A stretch of DNA of 11,413 nucleotides from an uncultured Clostridia bacterium (lineage in GTDB: Bacteria; Bacillota; Clostridia; Oscillospirales; JAAYOS01), in assembly GCA_944386395.1 (NCBI GenBank), contig CALXAZ010000113.1, forward strand, positions 1-11,413, read 5' to 3'. This document shows, one piece after another, positions 1 to 6,705 of the stretch. Under the pieces are notes generated by a model that saw only the letters and a list, made by a program, of their open reading frames with translations, was not told the origin of the DNA and made no database searches. Each line of letters begins with the position of its first letter. Within the stretch, counting starts at the first letter, position 1. Both the position numbers and the translations under genes were made by a program.

Positions 1-912
1 ACCACGCACAAGAACCTCAAGCTTATTTGAAAGTGTCCTGTGCAAACCGTCCGCATATCCTATTGCTACTACAGCAATACGGGATCTCCCTTTGGTTTCA
101 TATGTCCGCCCATAGCTTACAGTAACAGGGTTTTCAAAATTATGTATCTGTGTTATCCGTGTATGCAAAGACATAACCGGTTTTAGCTGCAATCTGGACT
201 CTAGATTTACTCCGGGATATAGACCATATAGGATTATTCCCGGTCTAACCATATCAAAATATGCTTCTGGCATATTGATAACGGCACCACTATTTGCAGC
301 ATGAAGAACCGCAGGACATCTTCCTCTCTTTGTCAGTTCATCTGCAACTTCTCTGAATTTTTGAAGCTGCACCCTGCTAAAATCATCATCTATTACTTCA
401 GACGTTGCAAAATGCGTAAACATTCCTTCCACTTCAAGATTTTTAAGCTCAAACACTTTCTCTATCTCTTCAGCTGCCATCCCTGCTCCACCCTCAGAGA
501 TAAACCCAAGCCTAGACATCCCTGTATCTACTTTCACATGCACCTTGAGTCTACCCCTGCTACCTCCAAGCTCTTTGGAAAGCGCCTCCGCTTCTTCAAG
601 GCTATACACATTCTGTATTATATCATATTCAAGCAGAAGCTTCGCCGCACCTGCATGCGTTGCGCCAAGTATCATTACTGGAACAGTTATCCCTGCCATA
701 CGTAACTTTTCCGCTTCATCTATTGTTGCTACCGCAAACCTGTCCGCTCCCTCATTTTGAAGCACTGAAGCAATTTTCGCTGCTCCATGCCCATACGCAT
801 TTGCCTTGACTACTGCCATTATCTGCCTGTTTCCAACCAGCTTTCGCACTTCTTTATAATTTTGTATCAAATTTTGCAGTGATATCTCTGCCCATACCCG
901 CTGGCTATCCAT
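1..912 (-). CDS. alr: Alanine racemase, 3' end cut by the window edge
   Basis: This is a PLP-dependent enzyme that interconverts L- and D-alanine for peptidoglycan; in spore formers it can also consume the germinant L-alanine. The 304 visible codons carry the family signatures. The PLP-lysine motif VVKANAYGHG puts Lys at residue 36. A conserved MFTHFATSE segment, NSGA and VRPGIILYG follow, and AIGYADG holds the second catalytic base, Tyr at about residue 286. The usual length is about 370-390 residues, so roughly the last 80 are outside the window. The ATG at 912-910 is preceded by AGGAGG at 925-920 with a 7-nt spacer. The gene lies 15 nt downstream of the lipoprotein gene and is almost certainly co-transcribed with it. 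The order acpS / lipoprotein / alr is conserved between Bacillus and clostridia. No frameshift is seen. Confidence 0.96.
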   Translation of the reverse strand, partial: MDSQRVWAEISLQNLIQNYKEVRKLVGNRQIMAVVKANAYGHGAAKIASVLQNEGADRFAVATIDEAEKLRMAGITVPVMILGATHAGAAKLLLEYDIIQNVYSLEEAEALSKELGGSRGRLKVHVKVDTGMSRLGFISEGGAGMAAEEIEKVFELKNLEVEGMFTHFATSEVIDDDFSRVQLQKFREVADELTKRGRCPAVLHAANSGAVINMPEAYFDMVRPGIILYGLYPGVNLESRLQLKPVMSLHTRITQIHNFENPVTVSYGRTYETKGRSRIAVVAIGYADGLHRTLSNKLEVLVRG

Positions 913-927
913 TCCAGCTCCTCCTAT

Positions 928-1488
928 CTATTCAAAGGACAACAGCCTAAATTCACAGGCAAGCGTCCTTACATCATTGTTAAAAAGCTCTGCCTTTACC
1001 GGTTTAAAACTCTGGATGTCAAACCATGTCTTATACAGTAATTCACTGTCTACCCTGTATGCTACCGTGAGGCACTCCGCTCCATCCAGCTTTTCCTTGC
1101 CACATTCCTCCGGAATCCCGCTCTGCCATACCCGCATAAGCTCTGGCAGAAACGCCGCCGGACTCGTTCCTGTTTCTTCAGGAATACCGGTCTCAAACGA
1201 TGCCCCATCATATTCCACACTTACCTTGTCTCCCTCAAAGCTCACTACTATCCCCTCAATTTCAGCCGGGGATAACACAGTTACTCTGCTTTGTTCAGGC
1301 GAATAAACAAACTCAAGCTCATATTCTATCACATAATCAGAATACTCCGCCTCTATGACAGCCTTTGCTGTCATATTTGTAAGCCCGCTAAAAAATTCAG
1401 ATATCTTTGCATCCGTGCTTTCTTCCTCCCCACACGAGGTAAGCAGAAGCAAAAAAGCACAGCACAATAACACTATTCTCCTCTTCAA
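928..1488 (-). CDS. gerS: GerS/YdcC-like sporulation lipoprotein (LolA-like fold)
   Basis: A 186-residue secreted lipoprotein. It has a basic N-terminus, a hydrophobic stretch and a lipobox L-T-S-C with the lipidated Cys at residue 19. The mature part is acidic and rich in short beta-type segments (for example VIEYELEFVYSP and SRVTVLSPAEIEG), as expected for LolA-like lipoprotein carriers. B. subtilis ydcC lies between acpS and alr, and C. difficile gerS lies beside alr2; the same position here is the main basis for the name. GerS there binds and activates the cortex amidase CwlD, so it would act on the outer side of the forespore membrane. The start is a TTG, chosen because AAGGAGG lies 7 nt upstream and no nearby ATG exists. 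The name rests on context and architecture, not on an alignment. A generic LolA-like lipoprotein remains possible. Confidence 0.65.
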   Translation of the reverse strand: MKRRIVLLCCAFLLLLTSCGEEESTDAKISEFFSGLTNMTAKAVIEAEYSDYVIEYELEFVYSPEQSRVTVLSPAEIEGIVVSFEGDKVSVEYDGASFETGIPEETGTSPAAFLPELMRVWQSGIPEECGKEKLDGAECLTVAYRVDSELLYKTWFDIQSFKPVKAELFNNDVRTLACEFRLLSFE

Positions 1489-1495
1489 GAACAGT

Positions 1496-1502
1496 CCTCC
1501 TT
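1496..1502 (-). promoter_or_regulatory. Ribosome binding site that decides a TTG start
   Basis: Read on the minus strand this is AAGGAGG, seven bases before the TTG at 1488-1486. It is the strongest argument that the lipoprotein starts at TTG and keeps its full signal peptide. The site directly abuts the GC-rich hairpin described for 1502-1529. Confidence 0.8.
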
Positions 1503-1529
1503 ACCGGCGGGTAGCCGGTAGGACCCGCC
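1502..1529 (-). promoter_or_regulatory. Two mutually exclusive GC-rich hairpins in the gerS leader
   Basis: This short gap between nnr and the lipoprotein gene is strikingly GC-rich. It holds two perfect 7-bp inverted repeats that share bases. Pair A joins 1502-1508 with 1514-1520 (TACCGGC/GCCGGTA, 5-nt loop). Pair B joins 1506-1512 with 1523-1529 (GGCGGGT/ACCCGCC, 10-nt loop). Both cannot form together. Pair A ends on the first base of the ribosome binding site, while pair B leaves it free by a few bases. No U-tract follows, so neither is a standard terminator. A role in translation control, mRNA processing or stability is inference; a small intergenic repeat is another option. Confidence 0.5.
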
Positions 1530-1530
1530 C

Positions 1531-3060
1531 CTATTTAGAATTATATTTCTTCAGCATCTGTGGGAGCGCAGATATAATATCAGAAGGCAGCATACCGTAC
1601 TCACCTATGCTATCCGCACATATATCCCCTGCCGCTCCGTGAAGATATACACCTGCTGCCGCCGCATCACCGCAGCTTATGCCCTGAGCTATCAGCGCAG
1701 CGATCACCCCAGCAAGCACATCCCCGCTACCTCCACGAGCCATTCCCGGATTACCTGTCGTATTTATATATACCGCTTCCTTGCCATCTGCTATTACAGT
1801 CGTATTCCCTTTCAGTACAACTGTAACCCCCAGATCACCTGCCATCCGGTATGCTGCATCGATACGCCCAAAAGCAGAGATGTTTCCACCCAGACGCTTG
1901 AACTCAATATCATGCGGTGTGAGTACAGCAGGTGCTGTCCTGCTGCGCAGTATATTTATATTCTCCGAAACCGCATTTATTCCGTCGGCATCTATTACAA
2001 CAGGAATCTTTATCCCTGCTATGATATCACATATAAACTTATCGCTTTCTTTTGAACGACCTATTCCCGGACCAATCAGGCAGACATCACATTTGCCCGC
2101 AAGCTGTAAAACCGCAGATAAAGCTTTCGTAGAAAATTTTCCACCAACAGAAGGCATAGGAAGGCATATTATTTCCTCGCAACGTCCCGCCTCTATGGAA
2201 TATATGCTTTCGGGAACTGCTAAATACACCATCCCTGTGCCCGTTCTTGCAGCAGCCTGGGCTGCCATATACGGAGCGCCTGTATATCCGACACTTCCCC
2301 CTACAACAAGAAGTTTACCGTAATCACCTTTATGTGTATTAGCCTGCCTTTTTGGGATGACCCTGTCTAAAAAGTCGCTCCCCACAAGCTCTGCAAGAGG
2401 AGCATATTTCCTCACAATCTCATCTGATATTCCTATCCCATAGAGCTTAACCTTCCCGCAAAAGCTCTTTGCGGGTTGCACAGCATGTACAGCTTTTAGT
2501 CCAGTAAATGTTACTGTTACATCTGCTTTCACGCTCTCCGGTGAGGCAAGCGCCGTATCTGCCTGACAACCAGACGGAAGATCCGCCGATATCACATAGC
2601 CTGGTGCCCAATTTATCATTCTGGCAGCCTCCAGAAACTTCCCTTCTAGCTTACCCTTAAACCCAACGCCAAATATGGCATCAACGAGCAAATCTGCCTT
2701 TGAGCAAAAATCCACTATGTCTCTTGACGCTGGATCAAATATTTCAACCTTCCCGCCTGCTTCTGCAAATCGTTTTGCCATCTCTGCCGCGTCCTTGCTA
2801 AAAGTCCCATTGCCCACATGGAAACAGCGCACCTGAGCCCCGCTATCTGCAAGCAACCTTGCTGCCGCGATTCCATCTCCACCATTGTTTCCATGACCAC
2901 AAAAGACCGCTGCTTTGATATCTATCATGCTGCTAAAGTGCTCTGCCGCAACCTCGACTATTGCATTTGCCGCGTTTTCCATTAGCTCAAGCGAATCAGT
3001 GCCCGATGAAATCTGCTCCTTATCCATTGCCAAAACATCTTTTCCTCTGAAAATATCCAT
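1531..3060 (-). CDS. nnr: Bifunctional NAD(P)H-hydrate epimerase / ADP-dependent NAD(P)H-hydrate dehydratase
   Basis: A cytosolic repair enzyme of 509 residues that restores NAD(P)H from its hydrated forms. The N-terminal YjeF/NnrE half epimerises the S and R hydrates and shows VFCGHGNNGGDG around residues 52-63 and DLLVDAIFGVGFKG further on. The C-terminal NnrD half starts near residue 225. It dehydrates the S form at the cost of ADP and shows HKGDYGKLLVVGGS, TPHDIEFKRL and the ribokinase-like GNPGMARGGSGDVLAG from about residue 436; the Asp near 447 is the expected catalytic residue. The length is normal for the fused form. The ATG at 3060 follows the acpS stop with no gap, and GAGGGAG inside the end of acpS serves as ribosome binding site. 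A yjeF-type gene beside acpS is common in Firmicutes. Confidence 0.95.
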   Translation of the reverse strand: MDIFRGKDVLAMDKEQISSGTDSLELMENAANAIVEVAAEHFSSMIDIKAAVFCGHGNNGGDGIAAARLLADSGAQVRCFHVGNGTFSKDAAEMAKRFAEAGGKVEIFDPASRDIVDFCSKADLLVDAIFGVGFKGKLEGKFLEAARMINWAPGYVISADLPSGCQADTALASPESVKADVTVTFTGLKAVHAVQPAKSFCGKVKLYGIGISDEIVRKYAPLAELVGSDFLDRVIPKRQANTHKGDYGKLLVVGGSVGYTGAPYMAAQAAARTGTGMVYLAVPESIYSIEAGRCEEIICLPMPSVGGKFSTKALSAVLQLAGKCDVCLIGPGIGRSKESDKFICDIIAGIKIPVVIDADGINAVSENINILRSRTAPAVLTPHDIEFKRLGGNISAFGRIDAAYRMAGDLGVTVVLKGNTTVIADGKEAVYINTTGNPGMARGGSGDVLAGVIAALIAQGISCGDAAAAGVYLHGAAGDICADSIGEYGMLPSDIISALPQMLKKYNSK

Positions 3061-3441
3061 CTAATCGCTCCCTCTTGCTTCCGTTTCATCTATTACTACC
3101 ACCGCAACAGCCACGCTGCCTGTATGCGTTATCGAAAGCTCTATTCGACACCCGGAGTATTTTTCGCTCGCACGCCCTGAAAGATAAAAAAAGGGGCGCC
3201 CCATAGCATCATGGCAGACCTCCGAAAAAGCAAGCGCAATAGGCAACCCTTCTCCCGTGGCCTTCCCAAATGCCTCTTTCGCGCAAAATATCCCAGCAGC
3301 AGACTCAGCTGATGCCTTTCCACGACCTTCAATATATCTGCGCTCTGACTTGGTAAATATCCTTGTCATAAACTTTTCGTCGTTCAGCTTATCCACGATA
3401 CGCGAGATATCCAACATATCTATCCCGACTCCTATTACCAT
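3061..3441 (-). CDS. acpS: Holo-[acyl-carrier-protein] synthase
   Basis: A 126-residue type I phosphopantetheinyl transferase. It moves 4'-phosphopantetheine from CoA to the serine of apo-ACP to switch on fatty acid synthesis, and it normally works as a trimer. Family motifs are present: GVGIDMLDISRI at the N-terminus with the Mg-binding Asp8, and FCAKEAFGKATG with Glu56. SITHTGSVAVAVVV lies near the C-terminus. The reading frame is open to 3483, but the ATG at 3441-3439 is preferred. It gives the typical family length and begins at the conserved VIGVGID. It has GGAG six bases upstream and shares one base with the stop of the preceding gene (TGATG), which suggests coupled translation. Confidence 0.96.
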   Translation of the reverse strand: MVIGVGIDMLDISRIVDKLNDEKFMTRIFTKSERRYIEGRGKASAESAAGIFCAKEAFGKATGEGLPIALAFSEVCHDAMGRPFFYLSGRASEKYSGCRIELSITHTGSVAVAVVVIDETEARGSD

Positions 3442-3965
3442 CAGCTTCTCCACCCTTTTAACTTTCCTGGAATATAGCGCCACATGGCATTTAGAACTTT
3501 CTCATTAGGCTCAAATATGAGAAGAGTATTTGCTCCGTCACTATCTATAAATCTAGCAAACCAGCGATTTTCGGAGGCTGTAGAAGATGAAGCGTCTATT
3601 GTTTTTGTTATCACACCCGAACTATACTCTGCCTTATATTCTTCCGTCATCTTTGCCATTATCTCAAAGTTTTTGCAATCGATATTAAGAACCCGCTTAC
3701 GCATCTTCTTGCCCATTATCTTGTCTATATCAAGGTCCCCGTTTGTAAATGCATATTCATATTCGACAGACTGTCCCCTGATAAATCGAATGGCAAGCAA
3801 TCCGCTAAGTACAAGCGCAAACAGGAAGAAAAAATTCAGTATTGGCACAAAGAAAAATATTATGTCTACCAATATTGCGGCAATGATTATACCGATTTTA
3901 ATAAGCAGATTTTTCCCTGTCTGTTTTCTTTCTACCATCTGCTCAACAAAAATATCGTTGTTCAT
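3441..3965 (-). CDS. DUF6106-like membrane protein, first gene of the acpS operon
   Basis: A 174-residue protein of unknown function. After a short polar N-terminus (MNNDIFVEQMVERKQTGK) come two closely spaced hydrophobic segments, about residues 21-42 and 43-62, probably a membrane hairpin. The remaining 110 residues form a soluble domain with charged and aromatic stretches (VEYEYAFTNGDLDIDKIMGK and FEIMAKMTEEYKAEY). It looks like the clostridial family DUF6106, recalled from general sequence character and not from a search. The ATG at 3965 has AAAGGA nine bases upstream and a good promoter before it. Its stop overlaps the acpS start by one base, so the two are translated together. The position suggests a membrane or lipid-linked housekeeping role, but that is only a guess. 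Confidence 0.75.
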   Translation of the reverse strand: MNNDIFVEQMVERKQTGKNLLIKIGIIIAAILVDIIFFFVPILNFFFLFALVLSGLLAIRFIRGQSVEYEYAFTNGDLDIDKIMGKKMRKRVLNIDCKNFEIMAKMTEEYKAEYSSGVITKTIDASSSTASENRWFARFIDSDGANTLLIFEPNEKVLNAMWRYIPGKLKGWRS

Positions 3966-4026
3966 GCTTTGTGTTCCTTTCTTTTGTATCAGGTCAGATA
4001 TTATCCGGCATCCTTTTCTTTATACA

Positions 4027-4055
4027 AGTATATCTCATTTACCTCTTTCAGTCAA
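4027..4055 (-). promoter_or_regulatory. Sigma-A promoter of the acpS-nnr-gerS-alr operon
   Basis: On the minus strand TTGACT (4055-4050) and TATACT (4032-4027) are separated by exactly 17 bases. Each box matches the consensus at five of six positions. The start codon at 3965 lies about 60 bases downstream, and no closer promoter is evident. The divergent gene at 4132 shares this intergenic region. Confidence 0.75.
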
Positions 4056-4086
4056 TTTTTTTGTAGAGTACTCACATATCGTATCG

Positions 4087-4107
4087 TTTTGCAAAATATG
4101 CTATAAC
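4087..4107 (+). promoter_or_regulatory. Possible weak promoter with a short palindrome before the CmpB-type gene
   Basis: A -10-like TATAAC lies at 4102-4107, about 25 bases before the ATG at 4132. No good -35 box sits at 16-18 bases upstream. A 10-bp palindrome TTTTGCAAAA at 4087-4096 occupies the spacer and could be a binding site for an activator or repressor. The ribosome binding site GGAG at 4121-4124 is clear, but the promoter call is tentative. Confidence 0.3.
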
Positions 4108-4131
4108 ATCATGCAATATCGGAGATAAGCT

Positions 4132-4557
4132 ATGAAAATTCTGATAAAATACCTTGTCCTGTTTCTCTTTGGCGGAAGCATATATCTTCTGATTGAAATC
4201 TGTTTCAGGGGATATTCTCATCCAGCAATGTTTGCCGTTGGAGGGATATGTTTTCTGCTCATTGGGGGTATCAACAAATATCTAAACTGGACCGTCCCAC
4301 TACTATTTCAATCAATAATAGGATCGCTGCTGATAACAGGAATAGAGTTTATTTCGGGTCTTATTCTTAATATATGGCTTGGTCTTAGTATCTGGAATTA
4401 TTCTGACCTCCCTTTCAACCTGCTGGGACAGATATGCCTCCAATTTTCACTGCTCTGGTGCTTGGCAGCAGTGGCAGGCATCATTATCGACGACTTTATG
4501 CGCTGGCTTCTTTTCAACGAGGAGAAACCTAGATATATATTGTTTTACCACTCTTGA
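4132..4557 (+). CDS. Small multi-pass membrane protein, CmpB-type (putative ABC transporter permease family)
   Basis: A 141-residue, very hydrophobic protein with about four membrane segments: roughly residues 5-25, 30-48, 56-85 and 100-122. The pattern of a Glu early on (LLIEICFRG), an internal EFISGLILN segment, then W-N-Y followed by FNLLGQICL, resembles the Pfam family known as CmpB or 'putative ABC-transporter type IV'. Despite that name, members carry no known transport motif. I recognise it from memory of the pattern, without alignment. The ATG at 4132 has GGAG seven bases upstream. It stands alone between two promoters, divergent from the acpS operon. The -35 box of the zinc operon overlaps its TGA stop, so it may be read through into that operon. 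No metal-binding motif is visible. Confidence 0.7.
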   Translation: MKILIKYLVLFLFGGSIYLLIEICFRGYSHPAMFAVGGICFLLIGGINKYLNWTVPLLFQSIIGSLLITGIEFISGLILNIWLGLSIWNYSDLPFNLLGQICLQFSLLWCLAAVAGIIIDDFMRWLLFNEEKPRYILFYHS

Positions 4558-4582
4558 CATTGCGACTCTACATATGTATAAT
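4554..4582 (+). promoter_or_regulatory. Perfect consensus sigma-A promoter of the zur-znuACB operon
   Basis: TTGACA at 4554-4559 and TATAAT at 4577-4582 are both exact consensus boxes with an exact 17-base spacer. The -35 box overlaps the stop codon of the upstream gene (TGA 4555-4557). Transcription should start near 4589-4591, inside the palindrome at 4578-4610. Such a strong promoter makes sense only if it is tightly repressed. Confidence 0.92.
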
Positions 4583-4610
4583 TTGAAAATGAAATTCATT
4601 TTCAAATTAT
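4578..4610 (+). promoter_or_regulatory. Perfect 33-bp palindrome, probable Zur/Fur operator
   Basis: The 16-base arms 4578-4593 and 4595-4610 are perfect inverted repeats around the single base A4594. The centre can be read as Fur-type hexamers in 6-6-1-6 order: GAAAAT (4585), GAAATT (4591), C (4597), ATTTTC (4598). The left arm covers most of the -10 box and the palindrome spans the expected start site, so bound repressor would exclude RNA polymerase. The regulator encoded 14 bases further on is the obvious ligand. In the RNA the same bases could also form a hairpin just before the ribosome binding site. Confidence 0.85.
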
Positions 4611-4623
4611 GAGGTGTTAAGTT

Positions 4624-5052
4624 ATGCCTTCTTACAAAACAAAGCAACGAGAGCTCATTCTCGACTGCCTGAAAGAACACTCCGACATTCACATAACAGC
4701 TGAGGAGATAACGCAGCAGCTTAAAATGCAAGGCGATCCCGTTGGCAGAAGCACAGTATACCGTTATCTGGAGCGCCTTATTGAGGACGGCGTTGTCCAC
4801 AAATATCAAAATCCTGGCGAAAGCTCATGCTATCAGCTCGCTTTACCAGACGGCAGGTGCCACCAGCACTTCCACCTAAAATGCGTGAGCTGTGGGCAAC
4901 TGCTCCATATGGAATGTGATTATATGACAGGGCTATGCGAGCATATTCGAAAGGAACATGGCTTTGAGATAGATGTTTTTAAAACGGTACTCTATGGCAC
5001 ATGTGGCAAGTGCCGGATAAGCACAGAAAAGGACGGTAAAAAAAACATATGA
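4624..5052 (+). CDS. zur: Fur-family zinc uptake repressor (Zur-like)
   Basis: A 142-residue Fur-family repressor. The N-terminal winged helix includes TAEEITQQLK (about 25-34) and the recognition helix region GRSTVYRYLERLIEDGVV (41-58). The C-terminal dimer and metal domain has CHQHFHLKCVSCG (79-91). C87/C90 and C127/C130 form the expected structural zinc site; H80, H82, H84 and nearby Cys or Glu residues are candidate regulatory ligands. The ATG at 4624 has GAGGTG seven bases upstream. Its TGA overlaps the next ATG (ATGA at 5049-5052), so it is the first gene of the znu operon. With zinc bound it should repress its own promoter through the palindrome at 4578-4610. Zinc is preferred over iron or manganese because of the linked transporter; PerR or Fur identity is less likely. 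Confidence 0.88.
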   Translation: MPSYKTKQRELILDCLKEHSDIHITAEEITQQLKMQGDPVGRSTVYRYLERLIEDGVVHKYQNPGESSCYQLALPDGRCHQHFHLKCVSCGQLLHMECDYMTGLCEHIRKEHGFEIDVFKTVLYGTCGKCRISTEKDGKKNI

Positions 5053-5999
5053 AAAGACGTATTATTTGTTTATTTCTTTCACTTGTATTTGCACTATCCT
5101 GCCTATCCTCCTGCTCTGATGCACCATCCGAGCCTGATATTAACAGTGAAATAAGTGTCGTTGCTACAATTTTTCCACAATATGATTTTGCACGCGCCGT
5201 TTCTGGTGAGCTTGCTAATGTAAAAATGCTTATAAAGCCGGCGGCAGAAATCCATTCGTTCGATCCCACACCATCTGATATAATCGAAATACAAAATTCA
5301 GATCTTTTTATCTATATCGGTGGCGAAGGCGATGCCTGGGTCGATTCTATACTCGACTCTATCGACACCGACGAAATAAAAATTCTACGTCTTATGGACT
5401 TTGTATCTCCGATAGAGGAAGAGGCTGTAAACAGTAGCAGCGGCGAGCATGACCACAACGAGGCTGAAATTGAGTTTGATGAACACATCTGGACTGCACC
5501 TTCCAACGCTATAAAAATGACAGAAGCAATAGCGGATGCGCTCTGTGAAATTGACCCGCAAAATTCAGATGCCTACAAAGCAAACTGTGAAACCTACACT
5601 TCTGAAATACAGGGCGTGGCAGATGAAATTCAGGAGGTTGTTGACAGTGCGAAGCATAAAATGCTTCTTGTGGCCGACAGATTCCCATTTATATATTTTA
5701 CTAAGGAATTCGGTCTTGACTATATGGCGGCCTTCAACGGTTGCAGCACTGAAACGGAGGTAAGCGCTGTGGTACTGGCAGAGCTCATTGATTATCTTGA
5801 GGACAATGGGCTTTCCGCGGTATATCATGTCGAACTGAGTAACGAAAATATTGCTACCGCTGTAAGCGAACAAACCGGCGCTGAAAAGCTTCTTCTGCAC
5901 TCATGCCACAACATTTCAAGCGATGATTTCAATGCTGGCGTGACCTACGTGGATCTGATGAGACAAAATGCTGCTAATCTCCGGAAAGGACTGAACTGA
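5049..5999 (+). CDS. znuA: Zinc/manganese ABC transporter substrate-binding lipoprotein
   Basis: A 316-residue cluster A-I metal-binding lipoprotein that captures the metal outside the membrane and delivers it to the permease. It has a lipoprotein signal peptide with L-S-S-C and lipidated Cys22. The first two ligand motifs are present: AEIHSFDPTP with His69, and DEHIWTAP with His146. A short acidic His loop (HDH at 134-136) lies between them, which favours zinc. The usual third His, in the segment before YF and YGL, is missing; here it reads ADRFPFIYF with Asp210. A C-terminal HSCH (284-287) may compensate. I recall ADRFPF and SCHN as features of a clostridial subfamily. The start overlaps the repressor stop by four bases and only a weak, distant ribosome binding site is seen, so translation is probably coupled. 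Confidence 0.9.
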   Translation: MKRRIICLFLSLVFALSCLSSCSDAPSEPDINSEISVVATIFPQYDFARAVSGELANVKMLIKPAAEIHSFDPTPSDIIEIQNSDLFIYIGGEGDAWVDSILDSIDTDEIKILRLMDFVSPIEEEAVNSSSGEHDHNEAEIEFDEHIWTAPSNAIKMTEAIADALCEIDPQNSDAYKANCETYTSEIQGVADEIQEVVDSAKHKMLLVADRFPFIYFTKEFGLDYMAAFNGCSTETEVSAVVLAELIDYLEDNGLSAVYHVELSNENIATAVSEQTGAEKLLLHSCHNISSDDFNAGVTYVDLMRQNAANLRKGLN

Positions 6000-6000
6000 T

Positions 6001-6705
6001 ATGTTGATATCATGCGAGAATCTCTCTGTCAGCTATGAAAAACACATTGCCGTGGAAAATGTCAGCTTCCACATCGACGATGGCGATTACTTATGCATTG
6101 TAGGAGAAAACGGTTCTGGAAAAAGCACACTCATGAAAGCTATGCTTGGTCTCTTGCCCTTAAAAAGTGGCAAAATAAGCTTTAACGGGATAACTCTCAA
6201 GGACATCGGCTACCTTCCCCAGCAAACCCAGATACAGCGCGACTTTCCCGCTTCTGTATTTGAGGTAGTGCTCTCCGGATGTCTTTCCAGACGAGGGATT
6301 ATGCCATTTTTCACAAAATCTGACAAGCTCTTCGCTTGCGAAAAGCTCGAGCGCCTGGGTATTTCTGAGCTGCGCTATCACTCCTATCGCGAACTTTCCG
6401 GAGGTCAACAGCAAAGGGTCCTGCTCGCCCGGGCTCTCTGTGCTACTGAAAGGCTTATTTTTCTGGACGAGCCTGTATCGGGGCTCGACCCTATTGTTAC
6501 GGCTGAGATGTATGATATTATACGAACTTTGAACCAGAAAGATGGGATAACAGTTGTTATGGTCTCTCACGATGTGCCGGGGATAATATCAAACGCCTCT
6601 AAAATATTGCATATGGATACACGGTTGCTTTTTTTCGGTTCTTCATCTGAATATATGTTGACCCCTCTGGGAAAGAAGATGCTTGGAGGTGCGTCCCATG
6701 ATTGA
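6001..6705 (+). CDS. znuC: Zinc ABC transporter ATP-binding protein
   Basis: A 234-residue ABC ATPase that powers metal import on the cytosolic face. All catalytic motifs are intact: Walker A GENGSGKST (35-43), signature LSGGQQQRV (132-140), Walker B LIFLDEP (152-158) and the H-loop His at about 190 in SHD. The Q-loop is YLPQQTQIQRDFP. The segment FEVVLSGCLSR is typical of the metal-type (ZnuC/MntB) ATPases. The ATG lies one base after the znuA stop, with AAAGGA ten bases upstream. The gene ends inside the start of the permease gene (8-base overlap). Length is normal and no lesion is seen. Confidence 0.95.
   Translation: MLISCENLSVSYEKHIAVENVSFHIDDGDYLCIVGENGSGKSTLMKAMLGLLPLKSGKISFNGITLKDIGYLPQQTQIQRDFPASVFEVVLSGCLSRRGIMPFFTKSDKLFACEKLERLGISELRYHSYRELSGGQQQRVLLARALCATERLIFLDEPVSGLDPIVTAEMYDIIRTLNQKDGITVVMVSHDVPGIISNASKILHMDTRLLFFGSSSEYMLTPLGKKMLGGASHD

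Noticed and set aside
301..705. Open frame on the plus strand inside the alr region
   Set aside because: It is antisense to the clear alanine racemase reading frame and has no ribosome binding site or recognisable protein features.
2120..2132. GAAAATTTTC resembling half of the zinc operator
   Set aside because: It is inside the nnr coding region, lacks the central hexamer of the operator, and is away from any promoter.
1781..2323. 180-codon plus-strand open frame
   Set aside because: It lies fully antisense to nnr, whose motifs are unmistakable; it is a shadow of that gene's codon pattern.
3442..3483. Earlier in-frame start for acpS at 3483
   Set aside because: It would add 14 residues not found in AcpS proteins and overlap the upstream gene by more than 40 bases. 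The ATG at 3441 has a ribosome binding site and a one-base stop/start overlap.
3484..4128. 214-codon plus-strand open frame with hydrophobic stretches
   Set aside because: It is antisense to the DUF6106-like gene and its promoter region. The minus-strand gene has a promoter, a ribosome binding site and a coupled neighbour, while this frame has none.
6683..6697. TTG start for znuB at 6683
   Set aside because: The TTG is part of the ribosome binding site region; GGAGG at 6685-6689 points to the ATG at 6698.
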